Below, in pieces: positions 22,687-35,361 of a DNA stretch of 64,000 bases. The position numbers and the translations under genes are program-made. Below the pieces are notes generated by a model. The model was given only the letters and a program-made list of their open reading frames with translations. It ran no database searches and was not told the DNA's origin. How positions within the stretch are numbered: the stretch's first letter is position 1; every line of letters begins with the position of its first letter. This stretch comes from Dillenia suffruticosa (taxonomy: Eukaryota > Streptophyta > Magnoliopsida > Dilleniales > Dilleniaceae), in contig JAVTVX010000002.1 in assembly GCA_033439265.1 (NCBI GenBank), forward strand, positions 2,242,001 to 2,306,000, given 5' to 3'.

Positions 22687-25600
22687 CATTCTATCCATGA
22701 TTCATTTGGTCTACTCGTCTTTCACAGAAAAATGTGAAATCTAGGGAAAATTTTGTTGAATCTTTGTTGTTGATGAATAAACCCCACATCTGTGAAACAG
22801 ATTCAAAACCCAACTACCCATTTCCTCTTCTGTGTCGAATTGGTTGCTTTCGACGCATTTATAGGGATGTAGCGTCCATAACGCGCCCACCAACAATAAC
22901 TATGTTCACACTTCTCTGAAGCATTTTGTCAAACACGTGATTTACCAACATCTTCCAACCCAACAAAACGTTTCAGAATAGTCAGTGGTGATCTTCATGG
23001 TTGATAGGATAGCCAATTCTGCGAATGGAAAAGATTGCACTAAAATTCAAAACCTCACCCTCAAGCCCTGAAGATAGTATCTTCTGAAACTCCAACACAT
23101 TGGAAAAGGCTTTTTTTCCCCTGTTTCTAAATGGCTATGTATTCTAATAATATTGACCGTTACATTTTGGGCATTTAAACGCATGACCTTCGCCTTACCT
23201 ATTTTGGGCATTTTGGGCATTTAATTTGGTATTTGGATCACCAAAGGAGGGAGAAAAAAAAAGCATTTTTCAAAGTGGGAATTCTATCCAATGTAAAACG
23301 TGGGTCAGGTGCCCGGGTAATTATTAATAAATATCTATTAAGTATATGTTAATTAAAAAAACATTTCTATTATTATTTTCTATTAAAGAATATTTTTTAT
23401 GTGTATTTATGGCCATGTATTAATTAAGAGATTAAAATATAATTAATTATCATTTTAGTTCTTATAAAAAATATATTTGTTCCAGGGGTTTAACCTGTCA
23501 AATCATATTAAAGGCGTTGTTTCTTTTAAACTCCTCCTATCTAAAACAGTAATTCAATAATTTTAAATCTCAAACCACATATATATTAAAACTTGCATGT
23601 GGAATAGAAATTTCAAAATCATCTCTTTTAATAGCAATTTAAGTACTAATAATATTAAAAATAAGGGAAAATTTTTCAAATTAATATTAATGTAACGGAA
23701 TCCAATGAATAATTTAATACTAATTTTAAATTGAAACTAATTATAATTTAATTCCAAAATTAAGATTTTCCTGCTTTTTATGCTGGGGTGAATCAATTTT
23801 TAAAAGATGATTAATGCTAACGGCCTTGAGTGCATTCATCAGTAAAAATCTTCCAAATGTAAGTCATCGGTAATATTATTCTTTTCATTTTTGGTTTCTA
23901 TCTCCGGGTTATGTCAACTTATCTAGCCTGAGTATTTGACTCTCATAAATCTTTTTTTTTTTTTTTTTAAATTTTAAATTAAAATCTCTAATTAAAAAGT
24001 GTTAAATAATTTAATGTAAAGAAATTTAGTTTATTGGTAATATTATTTACCTGGATTAGTTTTACACCCGGAATGTTGATGCTGTAAGGGCCCGAGTTTG
24101 GGCCGAGTTGAAAACGGGTTACAACCCAGAAGAAAAGAATAAGAGCAGCAAAGAAAAAAATTCAGCCCTTGGGCCTTGAGCCTACAAACAATATTGAAAA
24201 TTTCCAATTTTTTTTTATCTTTTCTTTTTTTTTTTTATTATACGAGATTTGAAGTCAAATTACAGAAGGCACTATAACCCGCTATGAAAAGTTTTTGATC
24301 TTTTCTACTCCATAAAATTCTACAATTAATCTTAGCTAAAAGGATGAGAAAGAAAGGTATACTCCAACATAAAATTCAAACTCAGCCATGTCGTTGGTTG
24401 GGGTTTTTTGGACTAAATCTCCTTGGACGAGGTACTCAATTATTGTTGGAATAAAACAACATCCTCTGCATTTTTAGGTCTGTAGTCCTAACTGCCACTG
24501 TCAATATACAAAAAGTGCTCCTAATTGGATGTTCTATTTGATGAAATTATTATTATTATTATTATTATTATGTTTATGTTTATGTCTCTCTCGAATCCTG
24601 CAAATGAGAAAAATGTTAAAAAAAATTCACATTCTCCGGAAGAACATGTTCTTCATGTCAACAGCAAACTTAAAGCACAGTAGGCAAGCACTCCGAATTT
24701 AATATGCGGTTGGTTACAAGAAAATGCAACAAACCGAGATCGAATGGGGAAGAAATGATGGAAGTGAAGAGATTCTATGGTTTAAGTTGTTTTCGGGACT
24801 ATGGTTGATTATATGCAAATTCATGAGTAGAAACCGAAACTCTAAGCTAAAATCCTGACCTACACATTCCAAATCGACGGAAACCGAAAAAGAAGAAGAC
24901 ATAATAATAATTCTCCTACCACTGTGCTTTCACTCCCTCTATAAGAAAATTCAAAACCCAAAAAGGGTTAATTGCAGACATGTCATTTTATTATTTTATT
25001 TTACGAGAAAATAAAGACTATTGGATGACAATACAATGGTTAACTCCCAAATTCAAATATCAATGACCAATGTACGCAAGCCATCACTAGCAAAAAAAAA
25101 GAAAAAAGTCAATTTCGGGACGCATAAGGAATGGAATGTATGAATGTGGCATTTTCAGAAGTTGTTGCATGTGCCTAGCTGCAAACCTAAAAATTCCAAT
25201 AGCTAAAATCCTTGTTACATCGACACAAAAAATCAAAAACAACAACCTGTTTTCGATGAAGACCGAAAATTAGTCCATTGGAAAAGTTCATTTTGTAATT
25301 ATTTGACCAAGACCGGTCTGTTTGGATACTCTTACTTTGCCTCAATTTACCTTATTTTACCTATGTTTTATTTTTTTTTTTACTTGTAATATTTTTAATT
25401 AAACTATTTTTTAAAAAAGATATAATTTTACAAATAAAAATAAAATCTTTTATAAAATAGATTAAAATTATTATTAAATTAATATATTTTTATATTAAAA
25501 ATCTCACATAGTCTAGACTTTTTCTAAATAGGTTAATGGTCTAAAAAAGGAGCATGATCAATGTATAACGATACATAAATTCACTAAATCCCTCTGATCA

Positions 25601-26173
25601 TTAAGAGTGCTAGTGTTGTCTTATAATTGAAATTGTTTATAAATATTTAGAAATACGATTACTTCATGCGTATAAAATACCAAAAAAAAGATTTAATATA
25701 CATTTTAATTAATTTAACCAAAAAAGTTTAAATTAATTTAATAAAATATTTGGACGATGGTCTTTGGTCTACCCTTGCGCCCAAAAAACAACTCAGCCGA
25801 CTCGGAGGGCCAACCGGGAAAGTGCCCAAGAATCATCACCAAAAAGACTATTATGCCCCTAATTCCCTATCAAGCTACCCGGAAACATCCAATCCTATGA
25901 TCCATTCCCCTGATGAAAGGACAAGCGTACCCCTAAATAGCACCTGTTGCTATTAAGGGCCGTCTTCCAAGAAGTGCGAAACAGAAGCTAATCAACCTTC
26001 CCTGAACCTGCATTCATACACAAATTTGTCCTACCACATTAAATGTCCCTGAGTTGTCTTCCTTCAATCGACCCTTTCACTCTCTTTCGAGGCAACTCAC
26101 ATCACAACACCGTCCTTCTATTTATCGTCTCCCCCACCCCCTTTATCTCTCATCCTTAAGTTAAGGCACCCGC
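22687..26173. other. gene-poor AT-rich spacer
   Basis: No coding region was recognised. A SINE-like 3' end with a T-run (24222-24275, minus strand) is similar to the one at 873-905. A short (ATT)n run lies at about 24547-24571. The frame 25750-25956 lacks any domain. The last few hundred bases should include the promoter of the EF-hand gene at 26200. Confidence 0.5.
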
Positions 26174-26198
26174 CTCTCTCTCTCTCTCTCTCTCTCTC
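26174..26198 (+). repeat. (CT)n tract in 5' leader of EF-hand gene
   Basis: About 25 bp of alternating C and T end one base before the ATG at 26200. CT/GA tracts in leaders are common in plants and can act as core-promoter (Y-patch or GAGA-type) elements. The tract is probably length-polymorphic. Confidence 0.7.
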
Positions 26199-26199
26199 A

Positions 26200-26574
26200 A
26201 TGGCTAGCAACTACAACAACAGCAACGCCGATTACATTTTCGAAGACATGTTGCCTATGATGGCAGACAAGCTAGGTGGTGAAGACTTAGTAGAAGAGTT
26301 ATGCAATGGGTTTGACCTATTGATGGATTCTGGTAAAGGGGTCATTACATTTGAGAGTCTCAAGAGGAATTCAACCTTGTTGGGACTAGATGGGTTAGCC
26401 GATGATGATTTGTTGAGCATGTTGAGAGAAGGTGATTTTGATGGCGATGGGTGTTTGAATCAGATGGAGTTTTGTGTTCTTATGTTTAGATTGAGTCCTG
26501 ATTTGATGAAGGCCTCTGAGTTGTGGTTTCAGGCTGCTGTTGATCAGGAATTTTGTAGACACCATTCTTTTTAA
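26200..26574 (+). CDS. single-EF-hand calcium-binding protein, PBP1/KIC type
   Basis: An intronless gene of 124 codons. Residues 79-90 form one canonical EF-hand loop (DFDGDGCLNQME, Ca ligands at 1, 3, 5 and Glu at 12). It is followed by FCVLMFRLSPDLM, a signature of plant PINOID-binding protein 1 / KCBP-interacting Ca-binding protein. The upstream helix pair with LVEELCNGFDLLM and GVITFESL is also family-specific. The family acts as a small cytosolic Ca sensor that regulates the auxin-transport kinase PINOID (PBP1) or the kinesin KCBP (KIC). Similarity favours PBP1. The length matches the family's ~125-135 residues. Next to it on the same strand is an FQR1 gene, as in Arabidopsis. Confidence 0.9.
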   Translation: MASNYNNSNADYIFEDMLPMMADKLGGEDLVEELCNGFDLLMDSGKGVITFESLKRNSTLLGLDGLADDDLLSMLREGDFDGDGCLNQMEFCVLMFRLSPDLMKASELWFQAAVDQEFCRHHSF

Positions 26575-27632
26575 TGTAATTTTTATATCTAATAATATGG
26601 TTTCTTCTGTCAATAATTGTTACTGGGCATATTGAGAAACACCACATTTGAGGACATTTTTATTCTGATCTGCATATTTCATATGCTTTTTTTTTCTGTA
26701 CAATTTTGTGTATGAATTTACTTGCTTTCATTATTGCTTGACACTAAAAAGGTTAAAGAGATTAGGAGATGAGTAAAATTCACTGATCCATCAAGGGATC
26801 ATTATTGTCTCAAGGGCATTGTCCTGTGGTGTTGATAGAATCTCAAAAGGGCATCTTTGCTGTTAAGGTATGATTAATATCAAATATCAATATTTAAGGC
26901 ATCCTAGTTGTTAAATACGAATAAGACAAGGCTTAATTATTTAAAATATTTTAGGAATAAATTTTTATGTTTGCCTTATAGGTTTTTTTTTTCGATTATT
27001 GGTATTATTTTATTTTATATTTTTATTATATAATAATTTAAATATGAAATCGTTATCAAGATTATCAAGATAGTTATACTACCCTTGAGTATTCAGACTC
27101 ATTTATTGTTACAAGCAAAACATAGACCAATCCCAACTTGTTTTAAGCATCTATGCGAAGCTCAGCGTTAGATATGGCATTATGGCCATGCAATGGAGAT
27201 TCAAGATTTCTGGACACTTCTTACAGGATCAAACAATAGCGACTATAGTCATTCTCTTCTGGTTCTCAATTACACTGCTCGAAAAAAAAAAAAAAAAAAA
27301 AAAACAGAAAAGAAAAAAACCGGTAAAGTTGTAGCATTGTTCTACCATTTTGTGACATCGACATCAAATTTATAGTCATTATAGTTAAGTCTTTATTGCC
27401 CTGCAGTTTCTCTTGAAATCACTTGGGTTCAAACTTTTCCACCCCACTTTAATTCAGTAAAATATATACACATAATATTAATTAAAACTAGTTCCTAAAA
27501 TGCCGTGTATCTTCCTCGTTAAGGTATGATTAATAGGTTGAATTTAAAGCATGGTCCCATGAGGTTGCAATTTGGGACATTTTATGCCACTTCCATGTTC
27601 ACATTAAATACTATGAATAGGAAGTGTTGCTT

Positions 27633-27633
<1 letters not shown>
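26575..27633. other. 3' flank of EF-hand gene, AT-rich
   Basis: Presumed 3' untranslated region followed by AT-rich spacer with a poly-A run at about 27282-27303. No gene or element recognised. Confidence 0.5.
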
Positions 27634-27730
<97 letters not shown>

Positions 27731-27736
27731 TGTGTG
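27634..27736. repeat. (GA)n microsatellite, ~95 bp
   Basis: About 47 GA units at 27634-27728, followed by a short TG run. The open frame running through it (27526-27756, a Glu/Arg repeat) is a by-product of the repeat. Being long and pure, it is likely polymorphic. Confidence 0.95.
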
Positions 27737-27964
27737 TTAACGGAGGGTTAATTTAGTGAGATGAAATACTAAACTTTTTAATTAGATTTTAAATTCAAAA
27801 TTTAAAAAAATTTATATGAAAAGAATTGTATTTTAAATAGAATCATGATAAATATTCAATCAGATTGATTGAAAAATAATTCTATATATAGTTCGTGCAA
27901 CAATGAGAGAGAACAGTGAAATTTTTCTTCTCTACTATTAATTTGGTCGATATTTTCCAAAATA

Positions 27965-28137
27965 GAATCAACGGTTAATTATTCTAATAAGATATGATAT
28001 TATATTTTTTTTATTAAAATCACGAGTTTGATTCACGACTTGAATATAGAATAGACTATATTAAAAAGATAACTTTTTTAAATAGGTCACTATAAATCTT
28101 AAAGTGAATTAATCTTAAATATCAATCGATATAATAT
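27965..28137 (+). mobile_element. SINE family A copy 2 (degenerate)
   Basis: Shares the core of the element at 999-1180: CACGAGTTTGATTCACGACTTG in place of CACGAATTCAACTCACGACTTGG, then a run matching the ACTAT...AATTAATC...TCAATCGATATAATATC end. A 7-bp word CAAAATA flanks the proposed body (27958-27964 and 28138-28144), a weak target duplication. This copy is strongly diverged by A/T-directed changes. Confidence 0.55.
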
Positions 28138-28919
28138 CAAAATATTTATATATATTTTTTGAAATGGGTAGAAAAGGAGGGTATGGCAAATTTCGTGAAG
28201 CAAACGCCAAAGCCAAATGAATGTAATTCATGTTCCCTGGAGGTCAAGCTTCCGAACCCATCAAGTACGATCCCTGGAAATCATAGCTGCAAGTGGGGTT
28301 GTTCGCTAGATTTACGTTGTCAGATTTCTTCTCACAAATGAAAGGCAGCTGTAACCCTCTTGTCTCTTCTAAAGCGTGCCTGGCCAGGAGTCTAGCCAGA
28401 CAACCCAATGAGATGGGCATCATCTGGTTTATCATTTTTTTTTTTGGAGTTTCTTGGTTAGTGTTAGTGTAGAGTGTGACAAAATTTTTATTTGTGGGTC
28501 ATGAATATTTTGTCCATTTGTGATACTACTCACAATCACTGATTTGACAAAACTATTATAATCTCTTCTTTATTCGTTTCTCAAAAGATTAAATATAGAA
28601 TAGAAGAGAATCTCTCTTATGTACCCACTCCATGTATCTCTCATCCCTAATTTCATTATAGACAAAACATACACCCTTATTGCTATTAATTGCATTTTAT
28701 TTAGTAATTTTTACCGTGTATAACTATAACCCAATAGACCTGTCAATGAACAAAAAGGAAAAAAAAAAAAAAACAATATTACAAGTGAATTTTACATTTA
28801 TTTTATTATTTTAAGTAGAGTTCAATCCATTTGATATTTTATTATTTAGTTTCAAGGACAAAATTTCATTTATAATTGAATTTTATATTTTAGTTATTTT
28901 AAATAAATTAAATTTATTT
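28138..28919. other. spacer between two SINEs, no gene called
   Basis: The region around 28159-28435 is less AT-rich, with opposing 60-codon frames, but neither shows a recognised domain. The remainder is AT-rich. Confidence 0.45.
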
Positions 28920-29145
28920 TTTACTTGGTTCAAAGAAGAGGATTTATGAGGGCGATATTTGATGCAACGGTTAAATTATTTTTTTGATGACCTTGAGATC
29001 ACAGATTCGAGACGTGAAAACAGTCTTATTATAAAAATATAAGGGAAAGACTACATACATATACGTCCACCCTCTCTTTATCCCTACACTAAGTCGGAGA
29101 GCATTTTGTACACGAGATGAACTCTTTACTTGGTTCAAAGAAGAG
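28920..29145 (+). mobile_element. Au-like SINE with perfect 21-bp target duplication
   Basis: A 184-bp body (28941-29124) is flanked by 21 identical bases starting TTTACTTGG and ending AAGAAGAG, at 28920-28940 and 29125-29145. The body carries the hallmarks of the plant Au SINE family from memory: TGACCTTGAGATCACAGATT, CGAGACGTGAAAACAG (tRNA-derived B-box region), then AAGGGAAAGACTACATACAT and a GTCGGAGAGCATTTTGTACA end. It is non-coding. The intact duplication indicates a single insertion that has not been rearranged since. Confidence 0.85.
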
Positions 29146-29537
29146 AAGGGCTATGGTTTGATATAAAATGTTGGTTTTTTATTTTATTACTTGTAGAACT
29201 CTATTCTAATATTAGCAAAATTTAATTTAAAAAATATTTAATACCAATATATATTTTTTTTATCTTGTACCATAAATTTATTAATTTTCAGTTCAAAATA
29301 TATAATCAATAGTAGAAGCATTTTTTTTATATATAATTATTGTTGCTACCATATGGATCACAATTTCGCACCGAATTCTCTCGCAAAATAATAACTAAGA
29401 TAATTTGGTAGCTCATGACATAATTTTATTTTCTAGAAGGGAGTTAGTTGAGTTTGTTGGGGAGGGAAAGGAAATGATTGTTGGCGTGCATTTCAAATAC
29501 CTAATCGAAACCCCATAATTAAACGCAACCCCCCTTT
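29146..29537. other. upstream region of FQR1 gene
   Basis: AT-rich sequence leading into the quinone reductase promoter. Nothing else recognised. Confidence 0.45.
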
Positions 29538-29566
29538 AACGACGTCGTTTTGACGCCTCTTCCTCC

Positions 29567-29597
<31 letters not shown>
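29538..29597 (+). promoter_or_regulatory. probable FQR1 promoter elements: ACGT palindrome and (CT)n
   Basis: AACGACGTCGTT (29538-29549) is a perfect 12-bp palindrome around an ACGT core, the kind of site bound by bZIP factors. About 20 bp downstream lies a (CT)n tract (29571-29597), and a GA-rich stretch (29711-29726) precedes the ATG. The arrangement fits a plant core promoter and leader. No clear TATA box is seen. The regulatory role is inferred. Confidence 0.45.
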
Positions 29598-29600
<3 letters not shown>

Positions 29601-29737
29601 ACCCTACTGTTTGAATACCTTTGCAAATATTCCTATTTTCCGACCCCGCTCTCCCTCGTCAACCATTTCCACTACAAAGACAACAAGTGAGATTTTGGGT
29701 GTGCATTTTAGAGAGAGAGAGTGAGAGAATTACAGCG

Positions 29738-32700
29738 ATGGCGACGAAGGTGTACATTGTGTGAGCATTTCTTGAATTCTTGAATTTTTCTCTTTTTCTT
29801 GAAGTGTTTCTTTTTCATAATTATTTACGTGATGCCTTCCTTTTTTTGTTTGATCGAATTGCTGTTCGAATTTAGATATGTGAATTTTGATCTACTTTGA
29901 TTTAATTTGATTTTTTATTTTCTTGGTTTTTTTTTTTAATTTTTTTTTAAGGGAATATGGTTTTGTTTGGTTCCATGAAATGAAAATTTTTGTTTGTCTG
30001 TGGTGATTGGTTCTTTATTAATAAGGACAGGATTCAATGTGGTAGAATGAGGTTTCTGAATTTATATTTATTTCTTTAAAATTAATTTTTCTTTATGAAC
30101 AATAGCCAAGAGGATAAACAACAGGAATGAAAGAATCAAATTTGATCACATGCTCACTAAATTTTGAAAAATCTAACATATTCCCTGGAATGAATTATGT
30201 TAGTTTATCTCTTCTTCAATGATCTTGGTGTTATGTGAAGGAAATATTAATGGTAAATTTACTGCGTTAAAAAGAAAAAAAAAAAGGAATAGTTAGTCCC
30301 TTCCTTAACAGGTTTTAGCATTAAGGTTGAGGATGGAATCATTGAAAGTTGAAAGTTTTACTAGACTAGTTAAATGTGATTTTGGGTAATTTCTAGAACA
30401 AGGAGTGAAGAAACATTGGGGGTTTTGTTAGATGATCTGTTTTGAAATTGAAGGGGTTTTGAGTAAATGTTTCTACTGCAACAATTTATTTTATATCTTT
30501 TCGTGATGATTTTGCGTTTAGATTTATCAGAAAAGATTGTATTTCTAAAAGTTGAAGGTATGAAAAATCTCTATTTGTTGATTAGCTGCAGTCCCATTTG
30601 GAAAACAGGATAGCCCTTCAGATTTCACCTACTTTTCTGCCTTGCAAACATGATGTCGTGGCCCAATTTAAGTTGTGCAAGGAGGCAGTTATAGTTCTGC
30701 CAAAAACATACATTTGTGTCAGCGTGCTTAAAGAATCTTTATTCCTTGAAGAACATGATGACGCGAACCTTTATGTTTTTATTTGCTGGTAGTCAATGGC
30801 GGACATTGTTGAGTAACAGTTTTTGTAAGTCTCTTTTAGTGTCTAGATCTAAATTCTCTCAAATAAATTTCTTTTGCATCTTTACCTTTTTTTTTTGGGA
30901 TCCACCTGCTTCTTTCATTGCTATGTCATTTAGTTTCAGGCTTTTTCCTTTTGTCTTTCATAATTGTTCAAGAAGACATTTCCCACATTTACAGATTCCT
31001 TTATTCGGTTGGCTATCATATAGAATCTAGTGACATTTTTGTTATATAGTAACCATTTTGCAGAAACTTGGAAAATTATGGCCTTTCAATTGAAGGCTTG
31101 CATTTCTTCCTTGGTTAGTAGGTACGAACATTCTGTTAAATTGATTAAGCCCTAAATTTTTTGAAGAATTCCGAGGGTCCATTGGTCTGCAAATGGAAGG
31201 AAATGCTAGTGCACAATTTATGTTCCAAATTCAAATTCAAGAGATTGAGCACTGTGGTGATTTTACTAATTATTTCCCTTTAAGTCAGACTACATGATGC
31301 CGAACACTCTCCAGGCCACTTAATATTTGTGACATCCTCATTTTTAGTGAGGTGCCAGGTTCTGGTCATCAACTTATTGACAATTTGACTCAACTAGAAT
31401 AGTTGACTGTGCTCTATTGCTTATATCTGAAGTGACAGGCCTAATCTTTTCCGTTTTGCCACTGACTGAGGGAACCGCAGGCAGTAATGTGCCTTGTTTT
31501 ACTGATCTCGGTCAGAATACTTGTAAATTGGGCTAGGCAGCCTTGTGTCAAGAGGATGTCATGAATTTATGTCATTTTCCTAGTGGATGTCTTAAATTCA
31601 GGAATCTTCTCAACTAGAATACTTTGTCGCTCCCTAGTTAGGCATGCTTCCTTTTGTTGTTTTCTCTATTTTACCCATGTAGCAGTTTTACATTTGATGT
31701 ACTTTAATATGAACAGTATGAAATAGTAAAACTAGTAGCTTAAGTTGCAAAAGATTGCATCAGAGGTGAGCTAAACCAAGTTTAGAATTGTTTAAGTGCT
31801 GATTGATTTTCTGTAGACAAGCCCAAGCTCAGTTCAAAGACTAAATACACTCTTTCTTCTTGGCTTATTGAGGAAGACCCAAAATCTTGAATACAATTTA
31901 AGGGTTGAAGTTGATGTGTAATAGGGCATATTAGCTTCACAAGTCATTCCAAGAAGCACTAAAAGGATCTGAATATGATTCATCATAAAATAAGTCTCAG
32001 TTCATTTGTAGGTCTGAAAGAGGAGACTTTGCTCTCACTTGGTTTTGCTATGTGGTAATCTCTAAAAGCATACTTGAGTTTTTACAACTTAGAAGTTGAG
32101 CTATCTATGAGCATATTTGTTTGTAGAATGTGGCTGAACTGTTTCTTCTTCATTGATGGAGTTGGGTTCACGGTTGAAATATTACTTTCTTCCAAGAATA
32201 AGTTTCACCATTCCTTTGATTTTTCATAATTTAGTAATTGGCATTGACTCATGATAATTCTCTTGCCAAACTTAATTCATTTTGCAGACAAAGAACTTCA
32301 GTTGCACTGTCCTCGTCATGTGTGATCGAATGTATAATTTTAGTTGTTGCAGGGTTGGATTTGCATTGGGGGACTGGGGGCAATTTTGAAAAGGTTTTAG
32401 GTACCATATATCATTTTTGAAAGTATAATTTTTAAACATTCCTTTCCCCTAGTATTTTAAGAACTATATGGTTTTGTTTTAAAATATGCAAAATTTTTAA
32501 TAGCATCCTTAAAAGGGGGGGTTTGTTTTATACAGTAAAAAAATAGTGTTTATTTGAACTATAAAAATTATAAGACGAATCTAATTTTCTTTCATTATTT
32601 CGAACCCAGAAAAAATAAAGTTACCCGTTTGGAACTTGAAGAGGCATTTGGGTGGTCTGTTTTATTTGAAATATCAAAATAATAAGAGGGGTATACTTTA

Positions 32701-35361
32701 TATAATAGGGACTTTTGATCATGTTCATATGTAGATAGAAGAAACAACTTTTTTGGTCAAAGAAAATGTGCTTTTTTTCTTTTCATTTACTAATACAAAA
32801 TGCACCAAAATGCTTTTACTAAAATGTTACCTCTTTTATTTATGTTGTTAATTATTGATAATTATTAATTTAGTGTGTCTAGTTTGTCCCCTCTGAGTCC
32901 CCACTGAGTTGTGGTGTGTGGCTAATACTCAATGAAAGCTAATATTTCAGGGTATAAACCCTAGCTAAGATAAGTGAACCTTTATTGTCTTTTGCATATA
33001 TGGTCCCCACAAGTTGTCCCATTGGATTTTTTTTTGGGGGGGGGGGGTTTGGGAAGATTACTAAAGATTTTTTAATGTGATCTCAGGTACTATTCTATGT
33101 ATGGACATGTAGAAAGGCTAGCTGAGGAGATTAAAAAAGGAGCTGCATCTGTTGAAGGTGTTGAAGTAAAACTATGGCAGGTAAGCTAGTTACTTCAACC
33201 ATTATTTCTAGTGGTATTTTGGTTTCACTTAAGTATTTCACATGTTTTTTTATGTGTAGTCCTCATTGATAATCATATCATAAAATAAACTTTGGTTAGT
33301 ACTAAAGATTCTTGTGGTTCCAAAGGATTCAGCTACACGAGAATCAGGAATGGAGAACTTTCCCCCCTTTTCTGCCTGACTCTTTGGTCTTAAAAATGCT
33401 GGTTGATAAGAATATTATAAAATAAACTTTAGTTAATACAAAAACAAATAAGGAAAATAAAAACAAATATTGAATATCATAATTGCTCTAACTTATAATA
33501 TATGTTTTTTTTTTTATGTCATTTGTTATTTGTGAACTACTTCAAACCTATATTGAGTTCACATTGCTCATTTTACTAATCTACTGCACGATAGTGTCAT
33601 GTTTTCAATTGCGCGATCAGAATGCTAACCTAGAGCAATTCTGTTAACTATGGTTAAGTCATTTTCCCCTGCATAATTTCCATCAAAATTTTGTTCTTTC
33701 TGGATATACCTGCATTATTCTTGATTGTTGGATGCTTTTGTCGTTCACTATTATATGAAATTCAGCTGCTGTAGCTTCCTCTGTACCTGTCCTGACGTTA
33801 TGAATTGTTTGTAACTTGCTGCTTTCTAGGGGTAGGTCATTATTATCTGTTCATAAGGTGGGATGGGTAGATAATGAGTAACAACTTTGACTGTCGTGTT
33901 TATTCCCACTACTAAGGGAAGGATTTGCATATTGTCAACTTTGCTAGGTTGATAGGTTGTTTTCCATTCTGCTTGCATAAGAATATCTGATTTGAAGGAA
34001 CTTTAGCTTTTTCAATGCTATTTTAAATCTTTAATATCAGTAAATATCTGTCTTGCACACCAGCATTTTGCTTCTGCTGCATTTCTTTTTGGCCTCAGCA
34101 GTTTGATTTACACATTCTTCGGTTTGTGTGCTTTGAAATATGCATGTATTATGTTCTTGGTTGTCCTTACGAACATTTAGGATCATTTGGGATACTTTAC
34201 CTGGAACCTTGCTTTCCTAGTTGTAATCTTGGGTAAATGGTTTTATATGTAAAGATCTCTTTTACATGAAGCCTGCTGCCTTTTGATTTTCATAGTAGCT
34301 CAAAGTTGCCCATTTCTATTTTTAGCTGTTACTTTGTCGTAGCCGGTTGAATAGGTGATGGGCCTTGTATTCTTCAATTAGCCTGTAGCTAAATTGTGTA
34401 GAATTGTGGGATTCCTTATTATAATTTCCTTTGTAAAGCTAACGAGTTTTGCGCTAAGAAGTGATAAATTGAAGCACATCAGAGATTTAAGCAAATAAAA
34501 CTATGCTGGAACAATGGTTTTGCCTAAGCTGAAATTAGCCTTCTTTTTATCTTGCATTGGACAATTCAGATAGTAAAAAAATTGTCCACTTTAATGTTTC
34601 TGCAAGCAGGACTTGCACGTTTACTGTTCTTTGGCTAGATTCTTGCATTTTAAATTTTGGCTCTCAGTAAGGCTGAAGGGAGAAGTGATATTTGTTTCTT
34701 AGGCCACAACTCAAGCTGCTTGCACGACTTTCTATATCTTCATTGCAATTATCAGATAATTAAACCATGATCTCAATGTGGAACAGGTCCCTGAGACACT
34801 ATCCGAGGAAGTACTTGCCAAGATGAGTGCACCGGCAAAGAGTGATGTACCAGTTATTACTCCTGCTGATCTTGCTGAAGCAGATGGATTTGTGTTTGGT
34901 TTTCCCACAAGATTTGGAATGATGGCTGCTCAGTTTAAAGCATTTCTTGATGCAACCGGAGGTCTATGGAGAACACAACAACTAGCAGGGAAGCCCGCTG
35001 GGATCTTTTACAGCACGGGGTCTCAAGGTGGAGGACAAGAAACTACTGCGTGAGTCCCATTTCACGGATCTCTGCAAAACCCAGATTGCTTGAAATACCT
35101 AGATTTGACAAAACCTTGTGGTTTTGCAGATTGACTGCCATTACTCAGTTGGTTCACCATGGAATGATCTTTGTGCCCATTGGTTACACATTTGGGGCTG
35201 GCATGTTTGAAATGGAGAAGGTGAAAGGTGGAAGCCCTTATGGAGCAGGAACTTTAGCCGGGGATGGCTCAAGAATGCCAACTGAGCTTGAACTGGCACA
35301 GGCTTTTCACCAGGGGAAGTACATTGCCGGAATTGCAAAGAAGCTGAAAGTAGCTGCTTGA
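29738..35361 (+). CDS. FQR1: FQR1-type NAD(P)H dehydrogenase (quinone), flavodoxin-like (4 exons, 203 aa)
   Basis: Exons are 29738-29760, 33087-33180, 34787-35049 and 35130-35361, all GT-AG, in phase, giving 203 residues (family about 204). The protein begins [20 protein letters not shown], with the FMN phosphate-binding loop at YSMYGH. It continues with [19 protein letters not shown] and [13 protein letters not shown] (flavin-contacting loops), then [15 protein letters not shown], and ends KLKVAA. The family (WrbA/FQR) transfers two electrons from NAD(P)H to quinones, avoiding semiquinones; in Arabidopsis FQR1 is an early auxin-response gene that is membrane-associated. The first coding exon is only 23 nt and is followed by a 3.3-kb intron, and intron 2 is 1.6 kb. 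No insertion with clear ends was recognised in either. Confidence 0.95.

Noticed and set aside
27526-27756. Glu-Arg repeat protein
   Set aside because: It is produced by reading through the (GA)n microsatellite.
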